A DNA stretch of 37,587 nt from contig CADAXR010000017.1 in NCBI GenBank assembly GCA_902791945.1, positions 6,079 to 43,665 on the forward strand. Direction: 5' to 3'. Each line of letters starts with the position of its first letter. Position 1 is the stretch's first letter. The notes under the pieces were generated by a model. That model was not told the DNA's origin. It saw only the letters and a list, made by a program, of their open reading frames with translations, and searched no databases. The position numbers and the translations under genes were made by a program. Shown one piece after another: positions 22,818 to 32,421 of this stretch. The DNA is from an uncultured Bacteroidia bacterium. GTDB lineage: Bacteria > Bacteroidota > Bacteroidia > Bacteroidales > UBA932.

Positions 22818-25046
22818 CTACTTGTTGTAGCGAACCGCAAAATAATCCATAGTGTTGTAGCCGCTGTTATTGGCTATAGTGCTGCTGTCGTAGGAATCCA
22901 CGGACTTTTCCGCAGCCTTGTTGTTGCGGGGCATAAGGCGGATGCTGACGCTTTCCTTTCCGAGGATCTCGACCGGAAGCGGGAAGTCATAGACACGGGG
23001 GGCGAGGGTCTGCCAATCGTTCTGGCTGGCCCATATGGCGACATCAGGGACGGTGAACTCTCCGATGTCGGTCCACTCGGAATCGTAATCCACCGAAGTG
23101 TCGGTCGTGGTGAGGGAATACTGGGCCTTCCAGTAGCGTGGAGACCTCGCCTGCTGGGAGTTGTTGTACATGGCAAACTGCATCGAGACCCTGTCGGAGA
23201 CTATCCCTTCGGTGCTGAAGTTGACGAGCCAGCAATAGCCGCGGCCGTTGCCGGAATCCCACCAGTACTTGTTGGACCAGCTCATTTTGAGGTTGTCCTT
23301 GAACCAGCCCTTGCCGTCGGTGTTCTGGGCGGATTCGGTGCCGTTGTCGACCCAGGGCTGATAGATACCTCCGCCGTCGAGTTCGATCCCGGCACCTTCG
23401 GCATATTTGTTCTTATACTTGCTCCCCGATTTCCCAATATAGAAATAAGTGGGAGAGAAATTGCTGACCGCACCGTAGGTGTGACACATCTCGCCATTTC
23501 CCTTTGTCGCGAGAATGGCATCGGGAAGGACGGTCTCGTCGAATTCACCGGGGAATTTCGCGTAGCGGAACTCGGTGATGATGCCGGAGAAATTGTCGGC
23601 GAAATCCTGATTCAGCTCGATCTCAGAACGGATCAGGTGGCGAAGCTGGTAGCGGCCGATATTGCCGTTTTTCTCGAAGCTGTAGTAGGGCTCGTGGACA
23701 ACGATGCCGGTGATGTCGCCGCTTCCATAAGGAAGAGTCTCTCCATTGCGGCGGTAAGTGCAGGTCATATTCGTGAACATGTACATGCTGCCGCCCTCGA
23801 TGTCACGGATAAGGATCGGATACTTGGCCAGGCGGTTGTAGCCGCAGGCGCTGGTGTAGCCCTCGTTGACGGGCGTGAAAGGCCCCTTGCGCATAGCGAT
23901 TTCACAGTCCTTTATCTTGACGAGGGTGTTGATGTCGTCGTCCGTAAGTTCACTTATGTGCTTCTCCTTCCAGGGCATCGAAGAGATACCGTCTGCGCTG
24001 GTGAGGATATTGTCGGAGCTGACGCCTTCGACCGTATAGCAGTAAGGTTCGCTCTCGGACCTCTTTACAAGGGCCCCGCCTGCCTTGAGGCAGATGAGGC
24101 TGTAGCGCTTGAAATCATTCTGGAATTCACCGGTGGAAGAAATGGCGGCGATAAGTCTGAAGCCATACCGGCCGTCAGCGCTCTCAAGGTAGGAGGTACG
24201 TTCCGTAAGGGTGTAATCGATGACGCCTGTGCCCTGCTGATAGTCGGACACCTGGGCGTCACCGGCATTGCCGCCCTCCGTCGTGCTCACGATGTAGCCC
24301 TCGATGAGCGCGTCGTCCGGAAGAGCATAGCCGGCCACGGTGGCCACGCTGCGAAGGTCTTCGGCGGTGAAGACATTGCCGATATTATTGTCGGCGCGCG
24401 CCTGAATGACGGTGAGAATCTCGGTCTGTTTCTCCTTCCAGCCGTCCACATAGGAAAGGGCAATGTAGGCACGGCGCATATAGCTGCGGTCGGGATTGTC
24501 CGTTGTAGAGAACGTGAGGGAGCTGCTGGTGAGCCGGCAGTCCTTGATCCACTCTTCGCCGCCGGAAATACGCACTTCCGTGGTGACCTCGTCAAGAGGG
24601 ATGTTGATGTCGGTCGCGACGGAGCAGGGCTCGCCCGTGCCATTGTAAACCATCATCGAGCTGGCGGCAACGTATAATTTTTCCTCGACCGCACCTTTCT
24701 GGAAGATGGAGACCGTGTCCTTGCGGGTGTCGGTGGAGAAAAGGATGTCCGCACGGCGCTTGAAGCCGTCGTTGGGCTTTACGCTGACGGAAAGGGTGCC
24801 GTCCGATTCGAAGGAACCCGTACCGAGCTGAACCCACGAATAGTCGTTACCGTCCATGAGGGATATGGAGCCCTTCTTGTTGGACAGGAAATCGACATCG
24901 AAGTCTCCCCCCGTCTCTTCTACAAGAAACTCGTGTTCCGCCATACCGAGCTCGTCGGGGGCGAAGACCTCGTGATAGTTCTTGTCACAGGAAGGGCAAA
25001 GCAGTATCGCGAAAAATGCAAATACGGATATAATTGTCTTTCTCAT
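22818..25046 (-). CDS. Lipoprotein with BACON repeats and a DUF5689 domain
   Basis: The 742-residue lipoprotein has lipid Cys20 in LLCPSC. Two BACON-type Ig-like domains (about 30-117 and 122-215) each end in a V-x-I-x-Q pattern. A DUF5689 domain (about 222-455) follows, recognised by GNVFTAEDLRSVATVAGYALPDDALIEGYIVST, with an OB-fold-like pattern. The C-terminal third (about 470-742) is a jelly-roll-like domain. BACON domains in SusCD loci are thought to bind glycans or mucin or act as spacers; DUF5689 has no assigned activity. It sits 3 bp after the BACON lipoprotein stop. A surface-binding accessory role for the SusCD complex is inferred. Confidence 0.75.
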   Translation of the reverse strand: MRKTIISVFAFFAILLCPSCDKNYHEVFAPDELGMAEHEFLVEETGGDFDVDFLSNKKGSISLMDGNDYSWVQLGTGSFESDGTLSVSVKPNDGFKRRADILFSTDTRKDTVSIFQKGAVEEKLYVAASSMMVYNGTGEPCSVATDINIPLDEVTTEVRISGGEEWIKDCRLTSSSLTFSTTDNPDRSYMRRAYIALSYVDGWKEKQTEILTVIQARADNNIGNVFTAEDLRSVATVAGYALPDDALIEGYIVSTTEGGNAGDAQVSDYQQGTGVIDYTLTERTSYLESADGRYGFRLIAAISSTGEFQNDFKRYSLICLKAGGALVKRSESEPYCYTVEGVSSDNILTSADGISSMPWKEKHISELTDDDINTLVKIKDCEIAMRKGPFTPVNEGYTSACGYNRLAKYPILIRDIEGGSMYMFTNMTCTYRRNGETLPYGSGDITGIVVHEPYYSFEKNGNIGRYQLRHLIRSEIELNQDFADNFSGIITEFRYAKFPGEFDETVLPDAILATKGNGEMCHTYGAVSNFSPTYFYIGKSGSKYKNKYAEGAGIELDGGGIYQPWVDNGTESAQNTDGKGWFKDNLKMSWSNKYWWDSGNGRGYCWLVNFSTEGIVSDRVSMQFAMYNNSQQARSPRYWKAQYSLTTTDTSVDYDSEWTDIGEFTVPDVAIWASQNDWQTLAPRVYDFPLPVEILGKESVSIRLMPRNNKAAEKSVDSYDSSTIANNSGYNTMDYFAVRYNK

Positions 25047-25049
25047 ACT

Positions 25050-25718
25050 CTATTGGGTCTGGGTGACGGTGATTGTGTTGGAATAGATGGTGTCGCCCTC
25101 GGTGGAATCATAGCTGCCGGCATCGGTGTGGGAAATCCTCATATTGGCAGTACGGGAGACTCCGGTCCCGTTAGGGGCGATCACTATGCTTATCCTGTCC
25201 CTCTCCACGCTCTCAAGGGTGATCCAGGGAGTCTCCGGCGCCTCACCGGGATAAGTGAGGGTGAGGAACATCTCGTCGAGATTGTACCAGAGGTTGGTTT
25301 CGAAAGGGATGTCGATGCTCATACCGTCGGCCGGCGCATCGATCGTCGTGGCATCGAGTTCCAGATCGCAGTCCGAATCCGAGATACCGCCTTTCTGATA
25401 CATATTGAGGGTGCGGGTCTCGCCGCCTGCGTGGAACACGAGGATCACGCGGCGGGCGCGGCCGTAATTGACATCAAAATCGAAGACCAGGTAGCCGGAC
25501 TTGGTGCCGCTGAAGCGGTCGATGGACGCCCAGTCGACCTGACGGTCCATCTCCACGGTCCAGGAGGTGTTGGAGAACACCGCCACCTGGGTGCTTCCGC
25601 CGCTGGCGGAAAGGATGTTGTACTGCGAAAGAAGCCCGAGTGTCTGGTCATACTCGGCTTTCTTTTCGCAGGAGACTGCGGCAAGGAGGACCGCTATGGT
25701 TAATGCAAACTTTTTCAT
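25050..25718 (-). CDS. BACON-domain lipoprotein
   Basis: The 222-residue lipoprotein has lipid Cys17 (AAVSC). It consists of two BACON-like Ig domains. The first (about 25-112) has the SNTSWTVEMDRQVDWASID and MYQKGG ends; the second (about 118-222) ends in NTITVTQTQ. No enzyme motif is visible. Its start overlaps the SusD stop by 4 bp (ATGA at 25715-25718), so expression is tightly tied to SusD. It is likely an extracellular accessory glycan-binding or scaffolding component. Confidence 0.75.
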   Translation of the reverse strand: MKKFALTIAVLLAAVSCEKKAEYDQTLGLLSQYNILSASGGSTQVAVFSNTSWTVEMDRQVDWASIDRFSGTKSGYLVFDFDVNYGRARRVILVFHAGGETRTLNMYQKGGISDSDCDLELDATTIDAPADGMSIDIPFETNLWYNLDEMFLTLTYPGEAPETPWITLESVERDRISIVIAPNGTGVSRTANMRISHTDAGSYDSTEGDTIYSNTITVTQTQ

Positions 25719-27280
25719 TCGTCTGATCCTGAGAGGTTATACTTGTCGTATTCCGGGTTCGACAGGATACGGCCTGAACGGGCGCACTGGACATCCGGGA
25801 TTGGATAAAATTCGTGGCACGGACGCACGTTCTGCTGCACGAGGTTGTAGGTATTGTAGGCGACCACCTGGTCATACCATATGCCCCAGCGGACGAGGTC
25901 GAATTTGCGTCCCCATTCGCCGAACAGTTCGCGGGCGCGTTCGTCGCGAATCTCACCGCGGAGCTTGATCTCTCCGACAAAGGTATAGGGAGTGAGCTCT
26001 GCGCGGACACGTACCTTATTCAGGTACTCTATAGACTTGGGGAAGTTGCCTTTCTCGCACCAGGCCTCGGCGAGAAGAAGCAGCGCGTCGGCATAGCGGA
26101 AGATCTTGTAGTTGTTGCTGTCGTAGTTGCGATAGACGCCGAAGCACCAGAATTTCTGGCCCATCCAGGTGGAGGAAAAATTCTCTGTAACAAGATCGCC
26201 TTCATTGTTGTAATGGCTCCAGCTGCTGGCAAAATTATATCCTCGGCGGATATCGCCGGTGCCGGAAGGCAGGACATACGTCCTCATATAATTTGACGGC
26301 TTGAGCGGCCTGTAGCTGTAGGCGTCGTCACCGAGTTCAGGGACTATCACGCCGTCGTACATACTATTGACTTTCCTGTCTTCTTCACTCCTGTAAGGAA
26401 GTACGATGGCGGAAATGGACAGGTTGGATGACGTGGTATAGTCGATGCCGCCCTCTTCGAACTCGTGGTTGATCTCGAAGATGGACTCCGCCGTGTGCTT
26501 GTTGCGGAAGCAGACGTCGGAATACGGATACTGGGTGAGCTCGCCGTAGATGGACTCAAGGTGCTCGCACGCCATAATGACATCGTCCCAGTCTTTGTCC
26601 CAGGCGGCCAGCTTGGCTATCATCATCCACCCCATTGCCGCTCCGCAGTAGTTGTAGTTGACTCCATTAACCCTGATGTCGAAAGTGCGGATCTGATCAA
26701 GGAAAGGAACGTAGAGCTTGAGCTCCTCGATCAGCGTCTGCCGCGTCTCGGTGGCGGACATGCGCCCGAGCTTTGCGATGCGGGCCATATCGTCTTCGTT
26801 CTCGACATAGTCCTCATAGAACGGAACGTCGCCGAAGAAACTGGTGAGCACATAATAATAATAGGAAAGCAGGATGCGGCACTCGGCCTCATAGGGCGCT
26901 TTCTCACTCTCGGCCAGAGAGGAGCGATGGATGCCGGCAAGGGTGCTGAGACATTTGCGGACGCCGTACCAGCACTGTGTCCAGACATTGGCGCCGGCAC
27001 CCGGACGGGCCGGGTTGATGTCGAAACGGGCGTCGGGCTGTGCGGAGTTTGGCGTGTAGCCGATATCGCAGGCGCCCTCTATGGCTATGTAGTAACGCAG
27101 GTCGTGGAGGGGATTGAGGGGATCGTAGCAGCCGTTGAGGGCGGCGCGGATCTGAGCCGGAGTCTGGAAAAACTTATCGGGGCTCACGATAGCCGACGTG
27201 TCTTCTTTCAGGCAGGAGGTCGCCAGAAGGGCGCCTGCCATGACTGAAACTAATATAATGAACTTTTTCATACGGCGCAT
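25715..27280 (-). CDS. SusD/RagB-family outer-membrane nutrient-binding lipoprotein
   Basis: SusD proteins cap the SusC transporter and capture substrate. The protein has up to 521 residues, a lipid Cys in LLATSC, the N-terminal family pattern SPDKFFQTPAQIRAALNGCYDPLN, and TPR-like helices in the middle. The conserved C-terminal NYKIFRYADALLLLAEAWCEKG...YLNKVRVRAEL precedes a final RxRELFGEWGRKFDLVRWG. The first ATG (27278-27280) overlaps the SusC stop as TGATG; an ATG 9 bp later (27271) gives the more usual MKKFIILV start and may be the real one. The partner gene is directly upstream. Confidence 0.93.
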   Translation of the reverse strand: MRRMKKFIILVSVMAGALLATSCLKEDTSAIVSPDKFFQTPAQIRAALNGCYDPLNPLHDLRYYIAIEGACDIGYTPNSAQPDARFDINPARPGAGANVWTQCWYGVRKCLSTLAGIHRSSLAESEKAPYEAECRILLSYYYYVLTSFFGDVPFYEDYVENEDDMARIAKLGRMSATETRQTLIEELKLYVPFLDQIRTFDIRVNGVNYNYCGAAMGWMMIAKLAAWDKDWDDVIMACEHLESIYGELTQYPYSDVCFRNKHTAESIFEINHEFEEGGIDYTTSSNLSISAIVLPYRSEEDRKVNSMYDGVIVPELGDDAYSYRPLKPSNYMRTYVLPSGTGDIRRGYNFASSWSHYNNEGDLVTENFSSTWMGQKFWCFGVYRNYDSNNYKIFRYADALLLLAEAWCEKGNFPKSIEYLNKVRVRAELTPYTFVGEIKLRGEIRDERARELFGEWGRKFDLVRWGIWYDQVVAYNTYNLVQQNVRPCHEFYPIPDVQCARSGRILSNPEYDKYNLSGSDE

Positions 27281-30200
27281 CAGTATTTGAGTTGGATGGA
27301 GAACACCACGCGGCGCGGCTTCGGATAGTAGGAGTTGTCGTAGCCGTTGGTGCCGCCTGAAGAGACGTCGGGATCGAAACCGTTGTAGCTTGTGAGGAGA
27401 CCGAGGTTCTCACCCGAGCAGGAGATTTCAAGCTCGCGGATGACCTTGCTCTTGATGTTGAACCTGTAGCCGACGCTCAAAGTCTTCAGACGGAGGTAAG
27501 AAGCGTCGTGGACAAGGAAGGAGCTCGGCACGGCGTTGCCGTCGTAGATACCGGCACGCGGAAGGTTGGACTCGGGATTCTTCGTGGGGTGCCACGCATT
27601 GACCATATAGCGGAACTGGTTGGTGCGGCGCGAGCCGGCCATATAGAACTCCGCATAGTTGAAGCACTTTCCGCCGTAAGCGTAGGTGAGATAAATGCCT
27701 ATCGACAGACCTTTGATGTGGAATGTGTTCTGCAGACCGCCGGAAATAATGTGGTCGGGGGATCCGAGAAAGACAATGTCCTTGGAATTGAGCGAACCGT
27801 CGTGGTTCTGGTCGATGTAGATGGGGTAGCCGAGCTTCGTCGAAGCGGCATCGTTGGCATAGGCGTGGGTAATCTTGTTGCGCTCGATCTCTTCCTTGTT
27901 GTGCCATACGCCTGCGTACTGGAAGCCCCAGTAGGCATTGACAGGGTATCCGACCTTGTAGCCGATGGTCATATAACCTCCCGTGGGCGAGTTTCTCGAC
28001 GAAACCTCAGACTCGGCGCCGATGTCGTTGACTATCGAGGATGAGTGGGAAATCGTGAACGAAGTCGTCCATGTGAAGTTGCGCTTTACGATGTTGCGGG
28101 AATTGAGCGTGAGCTCGACGCCCTGGGACGTCGTGCGGCCGATGTTCTGATATTTGTTGTCGTAGCCGGTGTGCTGGGGAACCTTGACGGTGAGGAGAAG
28201 GTCCTTCGTGACGGAGCGGTAGGCTTCGAACGTCAGGCTGAAGCGGTTGTTAAGGACCGCGAAATCGAGGGCAAGGTTGCCGGAGGTGGTCGTCTCCCAG
28301 GTGAGGTTGGGGGAAGCGATTCGGGCCTGCCAGTATTCCTGGCTGTAGGAGCCGCCGAAGGGATAGCCGCCGGAACCCGAGTCAAGCCTCGCCAGGGAAC
28401 GATAGGCCTGGTTGAGGTCGTTGCCGGACTGGCCGAGGCTGACCCTGAGCGAGAGGTTGTCGAGCCAGTTGACGCCCTTGAGCCAGGGCTCGTTGGCAAT
28501 GACCCACTTGAAGGCGCCTGAGGGGAAGAAGCCCCATTTGTGATTGGCGGCGAAGTTGGACGCTCCGTCCACGCGGCCGGTGAAAGTGAAGTAATAGCGC
28601 TTCTTGTAATTGTAGTTGGCGCGGAAGAAGAAGGCAAGTTTTTCCTTGATGATCTTCTCCGTGCCGGCGCCATAGCTGTTTTTATCGGCCACGGCGGACA
28701 TATTGTTCCACTTGACGTCATCCACGATGTAACCTTCGCCTCCGAGAGTGAAGTTATGGCTCGTGAAATGCTTGTAGGTCTGTCCTGCAGTCGCGTCGAA
28801 ATGGTGGCCGTCCTTGTCGATGGAATACTCGAGAGTGTTCTCGAAATAGAGGCTCTGCTCGCCGTAGTTCTGCCTCTCCGCATAGCCGCCCATAGCCTCC
28901 GTCCTGGAAGGAAGGGTGGAAGGGCTGTACTTGTAGCGCTGGCGGTCGAAGAAGTAGTAGCTGAACTTGGTCTTGAACTTCAGCTGGGGAAGTATCCTGA
29001 TGTTGGCACCTACGGCGATGTTGAGCATACTGCGGTCGGTCTTGTCGGTGTTCTCCTTAAGACGGACCACCGCATTGGCTTGAGTGGCCGCCGACTGGCT
29101 CAACGGGTTGTAGGAGTCGCTCGGCTTGATGAGCGGGGACAGGTACTGCGCCGCATAGTAGATGCCGCCGCCGCCGATCGAGGACAGGAAGTTGTCCTGC
29201 CAGCGGTACTGGTAGCGGAGGTTGGCGTAGAGTCTGAGCCACTTGAACACATCGTTGGTGACGTTGAGGGTACCTGTCAGGTTGCGCTTGCCGCTCACCT
29301 TGATGATACCCTGCTCGTCGTTGTAGGATACGCCGGCATAGAACTTCGTCTTGCCCCTGAAGCCGTTGACCGAAATGGAATAGCTCTGGTAGGGAGCGAT
29401 CCTGCTGACGTCCTTGATCCAGTTGGTGCCTTCCCCATAGGAGAACGGCGTCTTGACGGACAGGCCGCTCAGCGGGGTGTTCATATCCATATTGGCGGAA
29501 GTGCCGATGTGCTGGAAGTATTCGTTGCGGTAGATACCGTACTCCTCGGCGTTCATCAGGTCGAGGTTGCGCGGGAGCATCGAGAAGCCGGCCGTAGCCT
29601 TGAAGTTGATGGCGATGTTGATCCCGGAATCGGGGGTGTCGGAGCTGCCCTTGGTCGTGATGATGATGACGCCGTTGGCACCGCGGGCGCCGTAGATGGC
29701 CGTGGACGAAGCGTCCTTCAGGACGGATATGGCTTCAATGTCGGAAGGGTTGATGTCGCTGAGGGAGGTCACGGCGTCCATAACGCCGTCGACCACGATC
29801 AGAGGGTCGTTGGAGGCGGTGATGGAACGGGAGCCACGGATACGGATCACGGCGTCGGAGCCGGGCTCGCCGTCGGTGGACGTGATCTCCATGCCGGCCA
29901 CACGGCCCTGAAGGGCCTGGTCTATGGACAGAACCGGCTCGTTGCGGATCTCGGACATCCTGACGTTGGTCACGGAGCCCGTGAGGTCGGCCTGCTTGAC
30001 GGCGCCGTAGCCGATGACGACCGTCTCCTCAAGCACCTGGTTGGCGTCGGGGGACATCGTGACGTCGATGCTCTTGCGGCCCTTGACGGGGAAGACGTTC
30101 TCGGCATAGCCAAGGAAGTGGATGGACAGGTAGTCTCCGTCCTTGCAGTCTACGGAGTAACGGCCGGACACGTCGGTCGTCGTGGACGCGGCCACTGTGC

Positions 30201-30348
30201 CCTCCGGGCCGCCGCTTTTAACTACCACAATGGCGCCGGCAAGGGCCTCCGAGTTTTCGTCGCGCACGACACCGCTGACCTTGCGGCTCTGGGCGAACGC
30301 GGGGAGGAGCGTCAGAAGCGCCAGGGTTATGGTTATAAACTTTCTCAT
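27280..30348 (-). CDS. SusC/RagA-family TonB-dependent outer-membrane transporter
   Basis: The 1022-residue outer-membrane receptor imports oligomers captured by SusD with energy from TonB-ExbBD. It has a signal peptide (about 1-19), a CarboxypepD_reg-like beta domain (about 22-103; SGVVRDENSEALAGAIVVV), then the SusC signature ETVVIGYGAVKQADLTGSV (about 114-132). A plug domain follows with IRIRGSRSITASNDPLIVVDG and the IYGARGANGVIIITTKG motif. A 22-strand barrel ends in VFSIQLKY. It overlaps the upstream lipoprotein stop (ATGA at 30345-30348) and the SusD start, so the group is translationally coupled. No extra N-terminal signalling (STN) domain is seen, so regulation is not by the anti-sigma route. 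Confidence 0.95.
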   Translation of the reverse strand: MRKFITITLALLTLLPAFAQSRKVSGVVRDENSEALAGAIVVVKSGGPEGTVAASTTTDVSGRYSVDCKDGDYLSIHFLGYAENVFPVKGRKSIDVTMSPDANQVLEETVVIGYGAVKQADLTGSVTNVRMSEIRNEPVLSIDQALQGRVAGMEITSTDGEPGSDAVIRIRGSRSITASNDPLIVVDGVMDAVTSLSDINPSDIEAISVLKDASSTAIYGARGANGVIIITTKGSSDTPDSGINIAINFKATAGFSMLPRNLDLMNAEEYGIYRNEYFQHIGTSANMDMNTPLSGLSVKTPFSYGEGTNWIKDVSRIAPYQSYSISVNGFRGKTKFYAGVSYNDEQGIIKVSGKRNLTGTLNVTNDVFKWLRLYANLRYQYRWQDNFLSSIGGGGIYYAAQYLSPLIKPSDSYNPLSQSAATQANAVVRLKENTDKTDRSMLNIAVGANIRILPQLKFKTKFSYYFFDRQRYKYSPSTLPSRTEAMGGYAERQNYGEQSLYFENTLEYSIDKDGHHFDATAGQTYKHFTSHNFTLGGEGYIVDDVKWNNMSAVADKNSYGAGTEKIIKEKLAFFFRANYNYKKRYYFTFTGRVDGASNFAANHKWGFFPSGAFKWVIANEPWLKGVNWLDNLSLRVSLGQSGNDLNQAYRSLARLDSGSGGYPFGGSYSQEYWQARIASPNLTWETTTSGNLALDFAVLNNRFSLTFEAYRSVTKDLLLTVKVPQHTGYDNKYQNIGRTTSQGVELTLNSRNIVKRNFTWTTSFTISHSSSIVNDIGAESEVSSRNSPTGGYMTIGYKVGYPVNAYWGFQYAGVWHNKEEIERNKITHAYANDAASTKLGYPIYIDQNHDGSLNSKDIVFLGSPDHIISGGLQNTFHIKGLSIGIYLTYAYGGKCFNYAEFYMAGSRRTNQFRYMVNAWHPTKNPESNLPRAGIYDGNAVPSSFLVHDASYLRLKTLSVGYRFNIKSKVIRELEISCSGENLGLLTSYNGFDPDVSSGGTNGYDNSYYPKPRRVVFSIQLKY

Positions 30349-31220
30349 ATCCAGTCTATCTCCTCTTCTGGTTCAAATTCTTCATCCTCGAACAGGGCGC
30401 CAAACTCCGCTTCGGAGACCTTGTAGGCAGCGAAGTTGTCTATGTGGACATAGACCTGGTCGTCATTGGCCGTCGAGAATGTGAATGTGGTTTTTGAACT
30501 CATCTGAACTCCGTTGCCTATAAGGAGCAGCGTCTTGAAATTGCTTGCATCCGCAGCTTCGGCAAGAGGTACATTTACCCTGAACGTCGTCAAACCGGTG
30601 TCATAGAACTGGCCGCCGGAAACAGTGATGTCAAGAGTAATGTTCTTCGAGAGGAACTCGTTGTCGGTGTCGGCCCACGTGTTGAAGGAAATGTAGTCGA
30701 AATAATCGCGGCTGAGTTCCGAAAACTCCCTCGTGGTGTACGTTTTCTTGCCGGTGAGGGTGAGGTGCCCGTCCGGCTCGTAGGAAAACTCCTCAAGGAA
30801 CCGGCGCTCATAGCCCTGACTGACGGCAAGGAATTTTCCGAAGGACTGGGCGGGGCAGGAGAAACTGAGCCTGCCCGACCGCCGGGACAGTGAGTTGAGA
30901 TCCAGGATCGACTCGGCGTCGTAGACGACGACGATGTGGCCGGGCTCCACCTCCTCGACGGACTTGATGATAAACCATTCGGTGTCGTCATCGAACTGGT
31001 CCACGAAGTACTTCCATTGGAGATCGACGCTGGTAAAGACGTGGATCTCTCCGGCCTCAGCCCCCTCGAAAGGGACCTGGATGTTGTCCAGGGGCTTTTT
31101 TGAAGTACCGTCGTACACCTTGATGTAGTCGTCGCGCTCAGGACGCAAGTTTTCATTCTTGTTGCAGCCGCAAAGAATGACAACAAGGGATGCACAAAGC
31201 AGGATTAATGGTCTTTTCAT
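30345..31220 (-). CDS. Lipoprotein with a BACON-like domain, function unknown
   Basis: The 291-residue lipoprotein has lipid Cys19 (ILCGC). The first half resembles a BACON-like Ig domain (about 35-140: HVFTSVDLQWKYFVD, then RRSGRLSFSCPAQ and AVSQGYERR). The second half (about 150-275) is beta-rich with no recognised motif, and the C-terminus is very acidic (DEEFEPEEEIDW). I do not recognise a named family. It lies 6 bp after the phosphatase-fold gene and overlaps the SusC start by 4 bp. A surface accessory protein of the SusCD complex is the likely role. Confidence 0.65.
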   Translation of the reverse strand: MKRPLILLCASLVVILCGCNKNENLRPERDDYIKVYDGTSKKPLDNIQVPFEGAEAGEIHVFTSVDLQWKYFVDQFDDDTEWFIIKSVEEVEPGHIVVVYDAESILDLNSLSRRSGRLSFSCPAQSFGKFLAVSQGYERRFLEEFSYEPDGHLTLTGKKTYTTREFSELSRDYFDYISFNTWADTDNEFLSKNITLDITVSGGQFYDTGLTTFRVNVPLAEAADASNFKTLLLIGNGVQMSSKTTFTFSTANDDQVYVHIDNFAAYKVSEAEFGALFEDEEFEPEEEIDWI

Positions 31221-31226
31221 ATTTTC

Positions 31227-32252
31227 CTACTGCAATTTTGATATTTTGAAATCCGCTATGATGGGATAGTGGTCGGACGGTATATAGAAGGTGGATACTC
31301 CGGAATGGACACGTTCCGTGTATTCGTCAGGTTTCTGATATATGTCGATGCAGGCCTTCAGCATGGGCTTGGAGACGTACATATAATCTATCCTCAGCGT
31401 CCCGCAGGTCGGCAGGAAGTCGTTGGGATAGCAGCAGTCGAAAAGGTCGAAGAACGGGGAGTGGAAGATCATGTAGTCCTGGGCCTGAAATCCCAGCGAC
31501 GCATTGTTCCACTTATATTTATAATTGTCATTCCGGCTGTAGGAGTTATAGTCGCCGGCCATGATCCAGAGCGCCTTGTCAGGATCTTTGGTCTTGCGGA
31601 CCGTGTGATCCAGGATGCAGGTCAGCTCCTTGACGCGGTGAGCCTCTCCCTCATATCTTTCCTCGCTGGCCTTCCTCTGGTCGTGGGGCACCCCATAGCC
31701 GTATTTGCCGTGCTTGAGGTGGACGGTCACGATGTTGATAGGCCGTTCGACGCCATCGACGTGGACCTGGTACCATCCGCTGTAGTTGACGACGACGGTG
31801 TCCGGCTTGTGGCCCTTCACTATCAGGATGCTGTCGATGGGGAAACGGGAGGTGACGACACCGGGATAGTTGGTCAGTCCGTAAGGGGTCGATGTGGAAG
31901 GACGGCGGGGGACGACGAAATGATACTGGTGGCCCCAACGGGCGCATAGCTCACCCCAGTGGGCGGGGAGATAACGCTCCTCGTTGGGCATATGCTCGTG
32001 GGTCCCGTCATAGTAGATCGTAGCGCCCTCCTCGAAGATGCAGATGTCGGGGTCCTTGGACTGGATCCACTCGACGAACTTCTGATAGTGGTCCGGCTGC
32101 CCGGCCCACATGCCGTTCTGGATGTTCCAGTAGAGGACCCGGAGGGTACCCTTGTCCTGAGACTTCTTCGCAGGGCCTGCGCTTGCTGCGACAGGGGCTG
32201 CCAGCAAGGCGGACAAAGCAATAGCTTTGAGTATGGATTTTATCGTTTGCAT
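31227..32252 (-). CDS. Secreted endonuclease/exonuclease/phosphatase (EEP) family enzyme
   Basis: EEP-fold metal-dependent enzymes hydrolyse phosphodiesters or phosphomonoesters (DNase I, sphingomyelinase, inositol phosphatases). The 341-residue protein has a signal peptide (about 1-25) and all main motifs: N43 in WNIQNG, E74 in FEEG, VHLKHG (about 177-182), GDYN (233-236), RIDYMYVS (287-294) and the final SDHYP (326-330) with the catalytic His. The enzyme should therefore be active. Substrate is not determinable; nucleic acid, phospholipid head groups or phosphorylated glycans are options. It is the first gene of the SusCD operon, so its product's substrate may be linked to what SusCD imports. 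Confidence 0.85.
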   Translation of the reverse strand: MQTIKSILKAIALSALLAAPVAASAGPAKKSQDKGTLRVLYWNIQNGMWAGQPDHYQKFVEWIQSKDPDICIFEEGATIYYDGTHEHMPNEERYLPAHWGELCARWGHQYHFVVPRRPSTSTPYGLTNYPGVVTSRFPIDSILIVKGHKPDTVVVNYSGWYQVHVDGVERPINIVTVHLKHGKYGYGVPHDQRKASEERYEGEAHRVKELTCILDHTVRKTKDPDKALWIMAGDYNSYSRNDNYKYKWNNASLGFQAQDYMIFHSPFFDLFDCCYPNDFLPTCGTLRIDYMYVSKPMLKACIDIYQKPDEYTERVHSGVSTFYIPSDHYPIIADFKISKLQ

Positions 32253-32271
32253 ATCGATGACTTGTATAGCA

Positions 32272-32279
32272 CAAAAATA
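32272..32279 (-). promoter_or_regulatory. Possible -7 box of the SusCD operon
   Basis: TATTTTTG on the minus strand matches TAnnTTTG and is 19 bp before the EEP ATG at 32252. The -33 position falls in the hairpin at 32286-32311 and does not read TTTG, as may be expected of an activator-dependent promoter. Confidence 0.4.
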
Positions 32280-32285
32280 TAAATA

Positions 32286-32311
32286 ATCCGGCGTTATAGA
32301 ACGCGCCGGAT
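32286..32311 (-). terminator. GC-rich hairpin between the regulator gene and the SusCD operon
   Basis: ATCCGGCG (32286-32293) and CGCCGGAT (32304-32311) form an 8-bp stem with a 10-nt loop. On the minus strand it is followed by TATTTATATTTTTG. It can terminate the regulator transcript, or overlap the operon promoter as an operator. The remaining 32312-32421 is AT-rich with no gene seen. Confidence 0.65.
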
Positions 32312-32421
32312 AAAAAAAGGAAATGCCGCGATGTTTTGGGAAAGGATTATTTATTGACTATCAGCCTAATAAATATTTTTATTAACTAAATTCGGGAAAC
32401 TCAGGAAAGCCTGCCGTAGCA

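Noticed and set aside
28540..30426. Very long open frame (over 600 codons) antisense to the SusC gene
   Set aside because: It is a reading-frame shadow of a GC-rich coding strand: no promoter, low-complexity valine/glycine/aspartate composition, and the opposite strand has clear SusC motifs. The same applies to long antisense frames opposite the porin-like gene (1966-3591), GH3 (17820-19397), the lipoproteins (21198-24677) and dnaJ (10336-11283).
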